From an uncultured Eubacterium sp. (lineage in GTDB: Bacteria; Bacillota; Clostridia; Oscillospirales; Acutalibacteraceae), in NCBI GenBank assembly GCA_944380635.1, contig CALWID010000001.1, positions 24,374 to 88,373 on the forward strand: 64,000 nt of DNA, written 5' to 3'. Positions 8,454-17,985 of this stretch are shown piece after piece (the stretch's first letter is position 1; every line of letters starts with the position of its first letter). The notes beneath the pieces are model-generated. The model saw only the letters and a list, made by a program, of their open reading frames with translations, was not told the origin of the DNA and ran no database searches. The translations under genes were made by a program, and so were the position numbers.

Positions 8454-8486
8454 ATAAAAAAGGCAGCGCCGAATTTGCACTGCCTT
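8454..8486 (-). terminator. Terminator after the 181-residue coiled-coil gene
   Basis: On the minus strand AGGCAG/CTGCCT arms (8461-8466, 8480-8485) are followed by TTTTT. It lies between the coiled-coil gene and spoVB. Confidence 0.85.
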
Positions 8487-8513
8487 AAAAATCAAACTGC
8501 TTTAAATATCCTG

Positions 8514-9059
8514 TTATTTATTATTTTCATCGTTTTGCGCCTGTGATGACTTATTATCATCTTCAACCTCTGTAAAATCAGTTGTAATCTCACTGCCGGG
8601 GTCATATGACGCGCCCGATTTAACCGAAAGCTGAACTGCCCTGAAAAAATCTTTTGCCTGCTGAACGATAACATCGCGGGCTTCTTTGGACGCAGATTTA
8701 ACTTCATTTTTAAATTCTTCCGCGCCTTTTTTAAGTTCCTCCGCGTCTTTATTCTTAGCCTCTTCAAGTTCGGCTGAAAGGGTATCTGTTTTTTCTTTAA
8801 GAGCGGAAATATCCGCAACGGCGCAGGCGTAATCGTTTTCGTCAACATCGTTTCCGAGGTAAGTTTCATACTGGAGCCTGCCGAATTTTTCGTAAGCCTT
8901 GGAGAGTTTTGACTTAGCGTCCATATACTCTATTTTTTTCCTTGAAAGTTCAAGATACATAGCGCCTTTTTTGTTAATCGTTTCGGCAACATTTTTGGTT
9001 TTTGAAAAAACTTCCTCAAAATTAGCAAATTTCTGAGTGCCGCTATCGGATTTAGCCAT
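8514..9059 (-). CDS. Conserved-looking coiled-coil protein of unknown function
   Basis: I do not recognise a family for this 181-residue protein. It is soluble and highly charged, with no signal peptide or membrane segment. Residues 1-60 have a mixed pattern including KTKNVAETINKKGAMYLEL. Residues about 85-135 are helical and rich in E and K, a probable coiled coil. The tail is acidic and disordered (TEVEDDNKSSQAQNDENNK). It has its own excellent promoter, an AGGGGG ribosome site and its own terminator, so it is a real single-gene unit. The N-terminal half somewhat resembles short cytoplasmic proteins found beside zinc-ribbon genes in Clostridia, but I assign no role. Confidence 0.8.
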   Translation of the reverse strand: MAKSDSGTQKFANFEEVFSKTKNVAETINKKGAMYLELSRKKIEYMDAKSKLSKAYEKFGRLQYETYLGNDVDENDYACAVADISALKEKTDTLSAELEEAKNKDAEELKKGAEEFKNEVKSASKEARDVIVQQAKDFFRAVQLSVKSGASYDPGSEITTDFTEVEDDNKSSQAQNDENNK

Positions 9060-9082
9060 AATAACATCCCCCTATTAATATA

Positions 9083-9111
9083 ATTATATTACATATTGAA
9101 TAATATTGCAA
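9083..9111 (-). promoter_or_regulatory. Promoter of the 181-residue coiled-coil gene
   Basis: TTGCAA (9111-9106) and a consensus TATAAT (9088-9083) with 17-base spacing on the minus strand, just upstream of an AGGGGG ribosome-binding site. Confidence 0.75.
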
Positions 9112-9127
9112 TACAAAATGTATTAAT

Positions 9128-10576
9128 TTAATCGTTGTTTATTATTTCTTTATAAAATTCAGGTATTTTTTGCTTTCTGCGGAGTATTTCATCAAAATGC
9201 CCTATATATTCATATGGATATTTATAGTTATAAATGCGTTCAATTTTTCCGTTTTTAGGATTTTTCAGCCTTGTTACCGCTCCTGCACCTGCGGCGAGCA
9301 CGGTATGCGTTTCATCCATCATAAAAACATTATAGAGGCAGTCCTTCCCGTCAACACACCAGCCGGTATTTTCAAGATTTCCAACCGATTTACCCTGGCG
9401 GTACATATAATAAGGTTTATACCCCGCGCCTGAAAGGGCGGCGCGGCTGCAGCCGACCATATCCGAAGCGATTTTTTTGCCGGGCATACCGTGGGCGGTC
9501 ATAAACGCGCCTGTTTTAAGGCATAATGTATGCACGGTTATATTTGACGGCGCAAGGGACAACGCCGTTTCTATACTGCTTTTAAATGAATCAAGAGTAT
9601 CTTTAGGCAAACCTGCTATAAAATCCATATTAATATTTTCAAATCCGCATTTTACGGCTGTATCATACGCGGCTAAAGTTTGCGCCGATGTGTGCCGCCT
9701 GCCTATTGCTTTAAGCACTTCATCATTAAAAGTCTGCGGATTTATGCTGATTCTGCCAACCCCGGCGGACTTAAGGGTATTTAATTTTTCAGCGGTAACG
9801 GTATCCGGTCTGCCCGCCTCAACAGTATACTCGCGCAGGCAGGAAAGGTCAAAATTATTTTCAACCGCTTTAAGTAGTCGGCTTAACTGAGGCGCGCTGA
9901 GAGTTGTTGGAGTGCCGCCGCCGAAATACACCGTTTCAAGGCGCAAGCCGAGTGATTTTGCGTATCTGCCGGTTTCCTCAAGTTCTTTTTCGAGCAGGGA
10001 AACATAATCATCAAGGAGCGGCGCAGCGCGCTCAATACTGTGCGAAACAAACGAGCAGTACAAGCATCTTGTGGGGCAAAAAGGTATGGAAACATAGAGC
10101 GAAAAACTGTTATTCTTTGAAAGAGGAATAATTTTATTTTCGCTTTTTACCACTGCGCTCACAAGCGATATTTTATCATCGCTTACAAGATATTTTTCCC
10201 GCAGGATTTTTTCGGCATAGTCATTTGAATGTTTATCCGCAAGCGAATGATAAAATTTGGCGGGGCGCACGCCGTAAAGTATGCCCCACGGATATGTTTC
10301 GCCGGTTGCCTTTGAAAGCACGCGGTAAAAAAGAACAGACAGGGTGTTTTTCCTGTCTGAATCAGGGGATAATTTTACAAAACCGCTTTGTTTTACGCCG
10401 CGGACATCGGCAAAAACGGTAACCGTATCGCCGTTTATGGCGGTATAAACAACAATATCGTCTTTTATATCCTGCGGCATATGGGAAAACATTTTGATTT
10501 TTTCATAGGGGAAAAATATTTCCGCCAGATTTTCCGTATCATAGGAAAATTCGTGATTTTCATTAACAAGTATCAT
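9128..10576 (-). CDS. hemZ: Radical SAM coproporphyrinogen dehydrogenase-like protein HemZ
   Basis: HemZ is a HemN-like radical SAM protein of Firmicutes, annotated as oxygen-independent coproporphyrinogen III oxidase; whether all members act in haem synthesis is debated. The 482 residues have an N-terminal extension of about 155 residues, then the cluster motif with Cys167, Cys171 and Cys174 (PFCPTRCLYCSF), the SAM-binding YFGGGTPT, and a C-terminal HemN-type domain. It is the last gene after dtd and a metallo-hydrolase, a common order in Clostridia. No other haem-pathway gene is in the window. Confidence 0.9.
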   Translation of the reverse strand: MILVNENHEFSYDTENLAEIFFPYEKIKMFSHMPQDIKDDIVVYTAINGDTVTVFADVRGVKQSGFVKLSPDSDRKNTLSVLFYRVLSKATGETYPWGILYGVRPAKFYHSLADKHSNDYAEKILREKYLVSDDKISLVSAVVKSENKIIPLSKNNSFSLYVSIPFCPTRCLYCSFVSHSIERAAPLLDDYVSLLEKELEETGRYAKSLGLRLETVYFGGGTPTTLSAPQLSRLLKAVENNFDLSCLREYTVEAGRPDTVTAEKLNTLKSAGVGRISINPQTFNDEVLKAIGRRHTSAQTLAAYDTAVKCGFENINMDFIAGLPKDTLDSFKSSIETALSLAPSNITVHTLCLKTGAFMTAHGMPGKKIASDMVGCSRAALSGAGYKPYYMYRQGKSVGNLENTGWCVDGKDCLYNVFMMDETHTVLAAGAGAVTRLKNPKNGKIERIYNYKYPYEYIGHFDEILRRKQKIPEFYKEIINND

Positions 10577-10580
10577 AATT

Positions 10581-11195
10581 TCAATTCATATAGGGATTAT
10601 TATATTTTTCAAAATATATGGTTGAAAAGCCCTCGTGCCCGGGATAAACCTTAAGCGAATCATCAAGCGTAGCAAGGCGTTTTAAACTTTCGGTTATCTC
10701 CTTTGAAGAGCCGCCGGGAAAATCAGTTCTGCCGCAAGAGCCGCGAAACAGAGTATCGCCCGTAAAAATGCAGTCATCAAGCAGATAACAAACGCCGCCT
10801 TTAGTATGCCCGGGGGTTGAGAGAACCTTTATTTTTGTTTCGCCGAGCATTATTACAGAGCCGTCCGAAACAGTTATATCCGGAGTAATTTTTTCCTGGT
10901 GCATACCGAAAAAAGCGGACAGACTTGCTTTGCCCGAGGAGAGCATAGGGGCGTCCTCGCTGCTGATAACCACCTTTGCGCTATAATCGCGCTTTATAGC
11001 GGCAACGCCTCCGATATGGTCAAAATGGCCGTGGGTAAGGAGGATATATTCAAGTTTTGAATCGCCTATAAAATCACGCATTTCTTTTGAATCATCAGTG
11101 CAGTCCACCAACGCGCTGAGGCCGCTTGCCTCATCCGTAATAATATAACAGTTATTGCCGAGTTCGCCGAGAGTTATTGCTCTTACTTTTGCCAT
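10581..11195 (-). CDS. MBL-fold metallo-hydrolase, glyoxalase II-like
   Basis: This is a 204-residue metallo-beta-lactamase-fold hydrolase of the hydroxyacylglutathione hydrolase-like group (YqgX type in B. subtilis). THGHFDH at 54-60 is the HxHxDH metal motif, with a further ligand in STPGHTKGG, then FTGDTLFRGSCGRTDFPGG and the final PGH. It probably hydrolyses a thioester; the substrate in thiol-poor anaerobes is unknown. The start is ATG 11195, with GGTGA 5 bases upstream, not the longer frame from 11225. It is co-transcribed between dtd and hemZ. Confidence 0.88.
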   Translation of the reverse strand: MAKVRAITLGELGNNCYIITDEASGLSALVDCTDDSKEMRDFIGDSKLEYILLTHGHFDHIGGVAAIKRDYSAKVVISSEDAPMLSSGKASLSAFFGMHQEKITPDITVSDGSVIMLGETKIKVLSTPGHTKGGVCYLLDDCIFTGDTLFRGSCGRTDFPGGSSKEITESLKRLATLDDSLKVYPGHEGFSTIYFEKYNNPYMN

Positions 11196-11263
11196 AATAA
11201 TCACCATAATGCGGATTTTTCGCACTGTTTCCTTTCGGTTAATAATTATTTGAATTGCGGCAG

Positions 11264-11716
11264 TTATTTTAAATCGCTGCTGTCAAGAATTATGGTAACG
11301 GGCCCGTCGTTTAAAAGTTCCACTTTCATATCGGCGCCGAAAACGCCTGTGCTTACTTTTGAAACGCCGCTTTCCTTTAATCTGCAAACGAAATATTCAT
11401 AAACCCTGTTTGCTTCATCGGGCGGGGCGGACGGAGTAAAACTCGGGCGCCTGCCGTGGGTGCAGTCCGCGCACAATGTGAACTGCGACACCACAAGCAT
11501 TTCTCCGCCGATGTCAAGCGGCGAAAGATTCATTTTTCCGTTTTCATCTTCAAAAATACGCAGATTGACGGATTTATTTACAATTTTATCCGCTTCTTTT
11601 TCATCATCGCCCGCCATAACGCCGAGCAGGATAAGAAATCCTTTTTTGCAACTGCCGACAGTTTTGCCGTCAACTTTAACGCTTGCGTGGGAAACACGCT
11701 GTATTACTGCTTTCAG
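11264..11716 (-). CDS. dtd: D-aminoacyl-tRNA deacylase, probable CTG start
   Basis: Dtd removes D-amino acids, and mischarged glycine, from tRNA. The internal ATG at 11617 would give only 117 residues and drop the conserved N-terminus. Upstream in the same frame the sequence reads [20 protein letters not shown], which is the normal beginning of Dtd (family MRAVVQRV...). That frame is closed by TGA at 11725-11723, and the only candidate codons are ATC, GCT and CTG. CTG at 11716 aligns with the usual Met and has GGTGA 6 bases upstream. The resulting 150 residues match the family length. Catalytic SQFTLCAD and NDGPVTI motifs are present. It lies 18 bases after relA. Confidence 0.88.
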   Translation of the reverse strand: MKAVIQRVSHASVKVDGKTVGSCKKGFLILLGVMAGDDEKEADKIVNKSVNLRIFEDENGKMNLSPLDIGGEMLVVSQFTLCADCTHGRRPSFTPSAPPDEANRVYEYFVCRLKESGVSKVSTGVFGADMKVELLNDGPVTIILDSSDLK

Positions 11717-11734
11717 AGCGATTCACCGCCTTTA

Positions 11735-13921
11735 TTATACATTTGTTCTTTCGATATGATAAACGCCGTCTATTTTTCTGATTATTCTTACTATATTATC
11801 AAGATGTTCTTTACTGCTTACGGCAACCGTAAGCGTTGTAAGGCAGTTACCGTCATTAATGGGGCGGGCGTTTATTGAATGAATTTTGACATGCATATTC
11901 ATTAAAGTGCTTGTTATATCAAGCACGATACCATCCCTGTCAATAGCGTAAACATCAAGGGTGGACTGGGTTTCTATCTTAACGCTGTCATCCCAATGAG
12001 CCTTGAGCCATCTTTCGGGCTCGGCGCAATGCTCAAGATCCTGCGGAACATTTACGCAGTTTCTTCTGTGGATTGAAAGCCCATGCCCTCTGGTAATAAA
12101 GCCGACTATTTCCTCGCCGGGCAGAGGATTGCAGCAGCGCGCCATTTTGATAAGGCAGTTATCAATACCCTCCACAATAACGCCGTTTGAGGAAGAACTC
12201 TTACGCGGGCGGTCAAGCACATTTGAACTGTGTGGTTTTTCCGCCTCTTTTTCTTTCCAGTTTTTATTATACTCATCCTTGATACCGGGCATAAGGCGGT
12301 TTATTTGAATTCCGCCGTAACCTACTGCGGCATAAAATTCATCCACCTGAGCAAAATGCTGTTTTTCAGATATTCTTTTTATAAATTCATCATACTTAGC
12401 GCCGCTTAAGCCTATAAAATTGCGGCGAAGTTCACGCTTGACGGAGGCTTTGCCCTCTTCTATATTTTCCTCCCGTTTTTCCTTTTTAAACCACGAGCGG
12501 ATTTTACTGCGCGCCTCGCCGGTTTTAACTATTGAAAGCCAGTCGCGGCTGGGGCCTTTGCCCTGCTGATTAGTTGTGAGAATCTCTATTCTTTCGCCAG
12601 TTTTGATTTTATAATCAAGAGGAACAATACGGCCGTCCACCTTAGCGCCTATCATTTTATTGCCCACGGCGGAATGAATGGCATAGGCAAAATCTATAAC
12701 GGTTGAACCTGTCGGCAGGCTTTTTATATCTCCCTTTGGGGTGAACACATATACTTCTTCAACAGAAAGGTCGCCCTTAATGCTTGCAACAAGGTCTTCG
12801 GCAGTATCGGTTGACTCACCTGTTTCAATCATTCTGTGAATCCAGGAAAGTTTTTCGTCCATATCGTCCTTGCCGCCCTTGCCGAGTTTATATTTCCAGT
12901 GCGCGGCAATACCGTATTCCGCGGTACGGTGCATTTCCCAAGTTCTTATCTGAATCTCAAACGGGATGCCATCCTTAGAAAGTACAGTTGTGTGGAGCGA
13001 CTGGTACATATTCGGCTTTGGAGTTGAGATATAATCCTTAAACCTGCCGGGTATGGGCTTAAACATATCGTGGACTATGCCGAGCGCATTATAGCAGTCT
13101 ATCATAGTATCAACAATAATTCTTACGGCATATATATCATATATTTCCTCAAACGATTTGCCCTTTATATAAACTTTTCTGAAAATGCCGTGAACAGATT
13201 TTACGCGGGAAGTTATGGTGGCGTTTTTTATAAGGGGTGTGATACGCTCCTGAATCTGCGCTTTAATATCGTTTAAAAAGCGTTCGCCCTCTTCCTTTTT
13301 CATTGAAAGGTTATTTTCAATTTCCTCATAAGCAATGGGGTCCAGATAGCGCACCGCAAGGTCCTCAAGTTCATCCTTAAAGGCTCTGATACCAAGGCGG
13401 TGGGCAATAGGAGCGTATATCTCAAGCGTTTCAAGGCTTTTTTCGCGCTGCTTATAATCGGGCATATACTGCAAAGTGCGCATATTGTGGAGGCGATCCG
13501 CCAATTTGATGATTATAACACGCACATCTTTATTCATGGCGATAAACATTTTTCTGATATTTTCCGCCTGAACTTCCTCTCTGGTGGAAAGCGGAATTTT
13601 GCCGAGTTTTGTAACGCCGTCAACAAGAAGCGCAACCTCATCGCCGAAAGTTTCCTTTATGGTATCAATACTGACTTTCGTATCCTCCACCACATCATGC
13701 AAAAGGGCGGCAATTATACATTCATTATCCATGCCGAAATCGAACAAAATCTGAGCAACGGCAACGGGGTGCATAATATACGGTTCGCCCGAACGGCGTT
13801 TTTGGTCTTTATGCGCGTCCTTGGCTATATCATATGCTTTTTTTATTTTTTCGGAATCATACTGCGGATTTTGCTTTACCTTTTCAAAGAAAGCGGCAAA
13901 GCCGTCGTCAAAATCACTCAA
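11735..13921 (-). CDS. relA: Bifunctional (p)ppGpp synthetase/hydrolase RelA/SpoT
   Basis: This long Rel enzyme makes and degrades the stringent-response alarmone. The 728 residues contain the HD hydrolase domain (HDVVED at 75-80), the synthetase domain (YDIYAVRIIVD, YQSLHTTV), a TGS domain (EVYVFTPKGDIKSLPTGST), a zinc-finger-like region (CCNPLPGEEIVGFITRGHG) and a C-terminal ACT domain. Both catalytic halves look intact. The start is a TTG at 13921, 8 bases after AGGAAG; it overlaps the last codons of recJ. relA-dtd adjacency is conserved in Firmicutes. Confidence 0.96.
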   Translation of the reverse strand: MSDFDDGFAAFFEKVKQNPQYDSEKIKKAYDIAKDAHKDQKRRSGEPYIMHPVAVAQILFDFGMDNECIIAALLHDVVEDTKVSIDTIKETFGDEVALLVDGVTKLGKIPLSTREEVQAENIRKMFIAMNKDVRVIIIKLADRLHNMRTLQYMPDYKQREKSLETLEIYAPIAHRLGIRAFKDELEDLAVRYLDPIAYEEIENNLSMKKEEGERFLNDIKAQIQERITPLIKNATITSRVKSVHGIFRKVYIKGKSFEEIYDIYAVRIIVDTMIDCYNALGIVHDMFKPIPGRFKDYISTPKPNMYQSLHTTVLSKDGIPFEIQIRTWEMHRTAEYGIAAHWKYKLGKGGKDDMDEKLSWIHRMIETGESTDTAEDLVASIKGDLSVEEVYVFTPKGDIKSLPTGSTVIDFAYAIHSAVGNKMIGAKVDGRIVPLDYKIKTGERIEILTTNQQGKGPSRDWLSIVKTGEARSKIRSWFKKEKREENIEEGKASVKRELRRNFIGLSGAKYDEFIKRISEKQHFAQVDEFYAAVGYGGIQINRLMPGIKDEYNKNWKEKEAEKPHSSNVLDRPRKSSSSNGVIVEGIDNCLIKMARCCNPLPGEEIVGFITRGHGLSIHRRNCVNVPQDLEHCAEPERWLKAHWDDSVKIETQSTLDVYAIDRDGIVLDITSTLMNMHVKIHSINARPINDGNCLTTLTVAVSSKEHLDNIVRIIRKIDGVYHIERTNV

Positions 13922-15941
13922 TATTAAGTCTTCCTTTCAGGTATTTAATGGTTTTCGTTCCGTTCAAATCTGCCTTGCCGGAGGTTTCTTTAACTTTAAT
14001 TGCTCCGTCTTTATAAGAGATTAGCGAACATTCGTAAAATGCCTTAAGGGCAAACATCATCTGCCCGTATGTTACGCCGGAAAGCGAGAAATAAAGGCTG
14101 TCCGAATCGGTAAAAACATTTTTTCTTTTGCGTATTGCTTTATAAACCGCGGCGCAAATATCACGGTTTGGATAAACGCTTTTTGAATTATTTTTGCCGG
14201 AGGCAAAAAGTTCATACTCCTCTTTTTGCGCAAAATAAGCGTCTTCATCCATACCGCTTTTTCTTATATCAACCGCGCGAACGGAAAGATATTCCCTGCC
14301 GTTATAGGGATTTACCGCTATTTTTACTGCGGCGTCTATTTTTTCTCCCGGTACAAACGGGAATCTTTCGGCAGGGGTGCCGAATTTTACTATTCTTATT
14401 TTTCTGCCTTTTTTCTCGCACTCAAGGCGGATATGCTTACCGTTTCCCATAGGTTTAATATCCGTAAGAGTTAAATTCATCAGCGCGAACACGGCGCGCT
14501 TATTGCCCTCGCCGTACGGCTCAAGGACTTTTAATTCCTTTGCAAGGTCCACACTTAAGTAAAACGGTGATATTTTAAAATCTATATTAACAGTCTGAAC
14601 CGGCATTGCGGGATATTTTTCAGCCGCGAATTCATTTATTTTCTCTCTGAACAAATCAATATCATCAGCGCTGAGGCTAAGCCCTGCCGCGCCCGGATGG
14701 CCGCCGAAATGGGAGAGCATATCCGAGCAGTAAGACACTGCTTCAAACACATTGAAACCCTGAATGCTCCTTGCTGAGCCGCGGGCATTATTTTCATCAT
14801 CTATGCCGATTACGATTGACGGTTTTTCATATTTTTCTGAAATTTTTGACGCCACGATTCCTACTACGCCCTGATGATAACCTTTGCCGGCAACAACGAT
14901 TACTCGTTTTTTGGCTATTGAGGGATTATCGGATAACCGCTTAACGGCGTCATCAAATATACTTTGCTCAAGTTCCTGACGGTGAGTGTTATTTATATTA
15001 AGTTGCTCTGCAATAAAATCCGCCTTTTTTGAATCGGCGCACACAAGAAGTTCTACCGCCTTTGCGGCGTGCTCTATTCTGCCCGTGGCATTTATTCTTG
15101 GGCAGACGGAAAAAGCAATATCCGCCGAAGTAACCTCTTTGCCGCCTAACCCGGCGGCTTTAAGGAGCGACTCAATACCCGGCCGCGGCGACTTATTTAT
15201 TATTTCTATTCCTTTTTTTACAATACTTCTGTTTTCATCTGAAAGCGGCATAATATCCGCTATGGTGCCTATTGCAACTAAATCAGAATAGCGGTAAAGA
15301 ATATCGTCTATATCCCCATAAAGAGCGCAGGCAAGTTTAAAGGCAACGCCGACTCCCGCAAAATCCGTAAACGGCAGTTCGCCGTCCTGAAGATGAGGAT
15401 TAACAACAGCCTCTGCGCGGGGTAATTCGGCGGGAATCTGGTGGTGGTCTGTTATAACAATCTGAACGCCGAGCGAATAAGCGTATTCGGCCTCCTCGGC
15501 GGCGCTGATACCGTTATCAACGGTTACTATAAGACGGGTGCCGTTTTCCGCTATCTTTTTAACAGCATCTTTATTAAGGCCGTAGCCCTCCGTTTCCCTT
15601 GACGGAATATAGTAATCCACATCGGCGCCCATATCACTGAAAAGCGAATACAAAAGCGCGGTGGAAGTAACGCCGTCGCAATCATAATCGCCGTATACGG
15701 TTATCTTTTCGCCGAGCGATACAGCCTGTTCGATTCTGTCCACCGCTCTATCCATACCGGAAAGTTCAAAAGGGTCTGAAATACGAACTGAAGAGGAAAT
15801 GAATTCAGAAACTTTTAGTTCATCATCAAATCCCCTTGCGGCAAGCAGGTACGCAACAAAAGCGTCCATATTAAATTTTTCGCTTATGGCGGACGCTTTT
15901 TCTTTATCCGCATTTGCTATCAACCACTTTTTATGCGCCAT
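13914..15941 (-). CDS. recJ: Single-strand-specific 5'-3' exonuclease RecJ
   Basis: RecJ degrades 5' single-stranded ends in recombination and mismatch repair. The 675-residue protein has the DHH phosphoesterase motifs GDYDCDG at 84-90, VDNG near 141-144 and DHH at 165-167, then the DHHA1 domain (GGHPGAAGLS) and an OB-fold. A C-terminal region after residue 560 is extra and carries no motif I recognise, as in other Firmicutes RecJ. Its ATG at 15941 overlaps the hisE stop by one base (TAATG), so DNA repair is translationally tied to the histidine operon. Confidence 0.95.
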   Translation of the reverse strand: MAHKKWLIANADKEKASAISEKFNMDAFVAYLLAARGFDDELKVSEFISSSVRISDPFELSGMDRAVDRIEQAVSLGEKITVYGDYDCDGVTSTALLYSLFSDMGADVDYYIPSRETEGYGLNKDAVKKIAENGTRLIVTVDNGISAAEEAEYAYSLGVQIVITDHHQIPAELPRAEAVVNPHLQDGELPFTDFAGVGVAFKLACALYGDIDDILYRYSDLVAIGTIADIMPLSDENRSIVKKGIEIINKSPRPGIESLLKAAGLGGKEVTSADIAFSVCPRINATGRIEHAAKAVELLVCADSKKADFIAEQLNINNTHRQELEQSIFDDAVKRLSDNPSIAKKRVIVVAGKGYHQGVVGIVASKISEKYEKPSIVIGIDDENNARGSARSIQGFNVFEAVSYCSDMLSHFGGHPGAAGLSLSADDIDLFREKINEFAAEKYPAMPVQTVNIDFKISPFYLSVDLAKELKVLEPYGEGNKRAVFALMNLTLTDIKPMGNGKHIRLECEKKGRKIRIVKFGTPAERFPFVPGEKIDAAVKIAVNPYNGREYLSVRAVDIRKSGMDEDAYFAQKEEYELFASGKNNSKSVYPNRDICAAVYKAIRKRKNVFTDSDSLYFSLSGVTYGQMMFALKAFYECSLISYKDGAIKVKETSGKADLNGTKTIKYLKGRLNIE

Positions 15942-16264
15942 TACGAATTCTTATCCACCACATGAAATTTTTTTAAATTAGAGCGCTTTGCCGCTCTTTT
16001 TTCAAGTTCCGTTTCTATATCTTCGGGAGTAATGCCCTGATAAGCCATCATAACAAGAACATGATAAATGAGGTCTGAAATCTCATAAACCGTTTCTTCT
16101 TTATTATTATTTTTTGCGGCGATTACGGTTTCCGTGCACTCCTCGCCGACTTTTTTGAGTATCTTATCTATTCCCTGCTCAAAAAGATAGGCGGTATAAG
16201 AGCCTTTAGCCTTTTCGTCTTTTCTGTCTATAATAACCTGATATTCGTTTTTTATATAATCCAT
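15941..16264 (-). CDS. hisE: Phosphoribosyl-ATP pyrophosphatase
   Basis: HisE carries out the second step of histidine synthesis, converting PR-ATP to PR-AMP. The 107-residue all-alpha protein has the MazG-like metal motif GEECTETVIAAKN and YEISDLIYHVLVMMA. The ATG at 16264 has GGTGA 5 bases upstream and is preferred to an ATG at 16285. It lies after hisI, and hisE and hisI are separate genes here. Confidence 0.94.
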   Translation of the reverse strand: MDYIKNEYQVIIDRKDEKAKGSYTAYLFEQGIDKILKKVGEECTETVIAAKNNNKEETVYEISDLIYHVLVMMAYQGITPEDIETELEKRAAKRSNLKKFHVVDKNS

Positions 16265-16301
16265 TTCTATCACCGTAATTTTCATAAATTATAATATTAA
16301 A

Positions 16302-16631
16302 TCAATCAAAATCCTTTATTTTTTTATAAAAGCAACTGTGATTGCCCGTATGGCACGCGGCGCCCGTTTGAACAACATCTATTAAAAGCGTATCATCGTC
16401 GCAATCGCCGTAAATTGAAACTATTTTTTGAAGATGACCGCTTGTTGCGCCTTTATTCCAAAGTTCCTGCCTGCTGCGTGACCAAAACCAGGTATAGCCT
16501 GTTTCAAGGGTTTTTTTGAGGGATTCCCTGTTCATATATGCAAGCATAAGGACTTCTCCCGTGCCGTGCTCCTGTATAACGGCGGGAATAAGGTCTGATT
16601 TTTTAAAATATTTTTCAACATCAAATTCCAT
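16302..16631 (-). CDS. hisI: Phosphoribosyl-AMP cyclohydrolase
   Basis: HisI opens the adenine ring of PR-AMP, the third step of histidine synthesis. The 109 residues carry the zinc/magnesium signature: [28 protein letters not shown], the DCDDDTLL cluster, and C-terminal HTGNHSCFY. The length is that of the stand-alone enzyme. It overlaps hisA by 11 bases and is followed by hisE. Confidence 0.95.
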   Translation of the reverse strand: MEFDVEKYFKKSDLIPAVIQEHGTGEVLMLAYMNRESLKKTLETGYTWFWSRSRQELWNKGATSGHLQKIVSIYGDCDDDTLLIDVVQTGAACHTGNHSCFYKKIKDFD

Positions 16632-17343
16632 TTTCCGCCACCTCCAGAGCCTGCTTTAAATCAAGACTGCCGCTGTATATGCTTTTGCCGCAGACGGCGC
16701 CGTAAAGCCCGAGCGACTTAAGCGCTTTTACATCTTCTGTATTTGTAACGCCGCCGGAAGCAATTATATTGCAGGAAACGGCATTATTTATTTCTTCAAG
16801 TTGTTTTAGGTTTGGGCCTGTTAAAGTGCCGTCCTTTGAAATATCCGTATAAATAATGGTTTTAACGCCGCACTGCTCCATTTTTTTGGCAAGGTCCGTA
16901 AAATATATATCGGAAGTCTGAGTCCAGCCCTCCGCCGCGGCGTAACCGTTTTTTGCGTCTATGCCGACGGCAATCTTATCCCCGAAAGCGGACACCGCCT
17001 TTTTAACGAGTTCAGGCTCTCTCAGCGCCGCAGAGCCGAGAATAACCCTTGATATGCCGGCGTTTATATAAAATTCAATATCCTGCATACTTCTGATTCC
17101 GCCGCCGAGTTCAACTTTAAGTGAAGTATTTTTTGCAACGCTCAAAAACACATCGGCATTTACACGCTTTTTTTGCAAAGACCCGTCAAGGTCCACCATA
17201 TGAATCCATTTTGCGCCTGCTTTTTCAAAACTTACGGCAGTGCCGAGAGCGCTGGCGGCAACCTGCTGTGCGGTTGAGAAATCGCCCTTATACAGCCTTA
17301 CGGGCTTGCCGCCTATTATATCAACTGCGGGTAAAATTACCAT
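16621..17343 (-). CDS. hisA: ProFAR isomerase HisA
   Basis: HisA catalyses the Amadori rearrangement of ProFAR to PRFAR, the fourth step of histidine synthesis. It is a 240-residue TIM barrel with catalytic Asp in PAVDIIGGK and the second Asp in TDISKDGTL; phosphate loops are LGGGIRS and ASGGV. GGTGA lies 6 bases before the ATG at 17343. HisA is usually followed by hisF, but here hisI follows directly and neither hisF nor hisH is present in the window. Confidence 0.95.
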   Translation of the reverse strand: MVILPAVDIIGGKPVRLYKGDFSTAQQVAASALGTAVSFEKAGAKWIHMVDLDGSLQKKRVNADVFLSVAKNTSLKVELGGGIRSMQDIEFYINAGISRVILGSAALREPELVKKAVSAFGDKIAVGIDAKNGYAAAEGWTQTSDIYFTDLAKKMEQCGVKTIIYTDISKDGTLTGPNLKQLEEINNAVSCNIIASGGVTNTEDVKALKSLGLYGAVCGKSIYSGSLDLKQALEVAENGI

Positions 17344-17390
17344 TTATAATCACCATATCCTTTTTGGAAAATAAGCGCTGAGGCGCGCAG

Positions 17391-17969
17391 TCAGGCTATA
17401 ACGCCTTTTGTGGAGAGTACTCCGCCGCCGTTTTTGGCAACAGCGATACTGAGAGCATGACCGAACGCTTTGAAAAGCGCCTCAATTATATGGTGGGAAT
17501 TACTGCCGTATATCTCGTTTAAATGAAGAGTTATACCGCCGTTTACCGCAACGGCGCGGAAAAACTCAACGGTACAGCAGGTTTCATAATCTCCGCACCT
17601 TTCCTCCGCCAAATCGGCGTTAAACACAAGATACGGTCTGTTTGAAATATCAAGAGCGCAATGAGCGAGCGCCTCATCCATAGGAATATAAAACGAGCCG
17701 TAGCGGTTAATGCCGCTCATATCGCCGAGCGACTGCTTTATTGCAGAGCCGAGAGCGATACCCGTATCTTCTACTGTATGATGCGTATCAACATCAAGAT
17801 CGCCCTTAACATCCAGCAACAAACCGAATCCGCCGTGGACGGCAAAAGCGGTGAGCATATGGTCAAAAAAGCCTATGCCCGTATTAATTTTTACATCGCC
17901 GCCGTCCGGCGAAAAGGTAAGTTTTATATCCGTTTCTTTAGTTTTTCTGTTTATCTGAGCCGTTCTCAT
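17391..17969 (-). CDS. hisB: Imidazoleglycerol-phosphate dehydratase HisB
   Basis: HisB dehydrates imidazole glycerol phosphate. The 192-residue monofunctional enzyme shows the manganese-binding repeats FFDHMLTAFAVHGGF and DVDTHHTVEDTGIALG, later SNSHHIIEALFKAFG. There is no phosphatase domain, as is normal outside enterobacteria. A GGAGGG site precedes the ATG at 17969. It sits between the DUF3006 gene and hisA. Confidence 0.96.
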   Translation of the reverse strand: MRTAQINRKTKETDIKLTFSPDGGDVKINTGIGFFDHMLTAFAVHGGFGLLLDVKGDLDVDTHHTVEDTGIALGSAIKQSLGDMSGINRYGSFYIPMDEALAHCALDISNRPYLVFNADLAEERCGDYETCCTVEFFRAVAVNGGITLHLNEIYGSNSHHIIEALFKAFGHALSIAVAKNGGGVLSTKGVIA

Positions 17970-17985
17970 TTTGCCCTCCGAAAAT

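Noticed and set aside
11264-11617. dtd as a truncated gene starting at ATG 11617
   Set aside because: The missing N-terminus is present in frame upstream with a well-placed ribosome site before CTG, so the gene looks whole.
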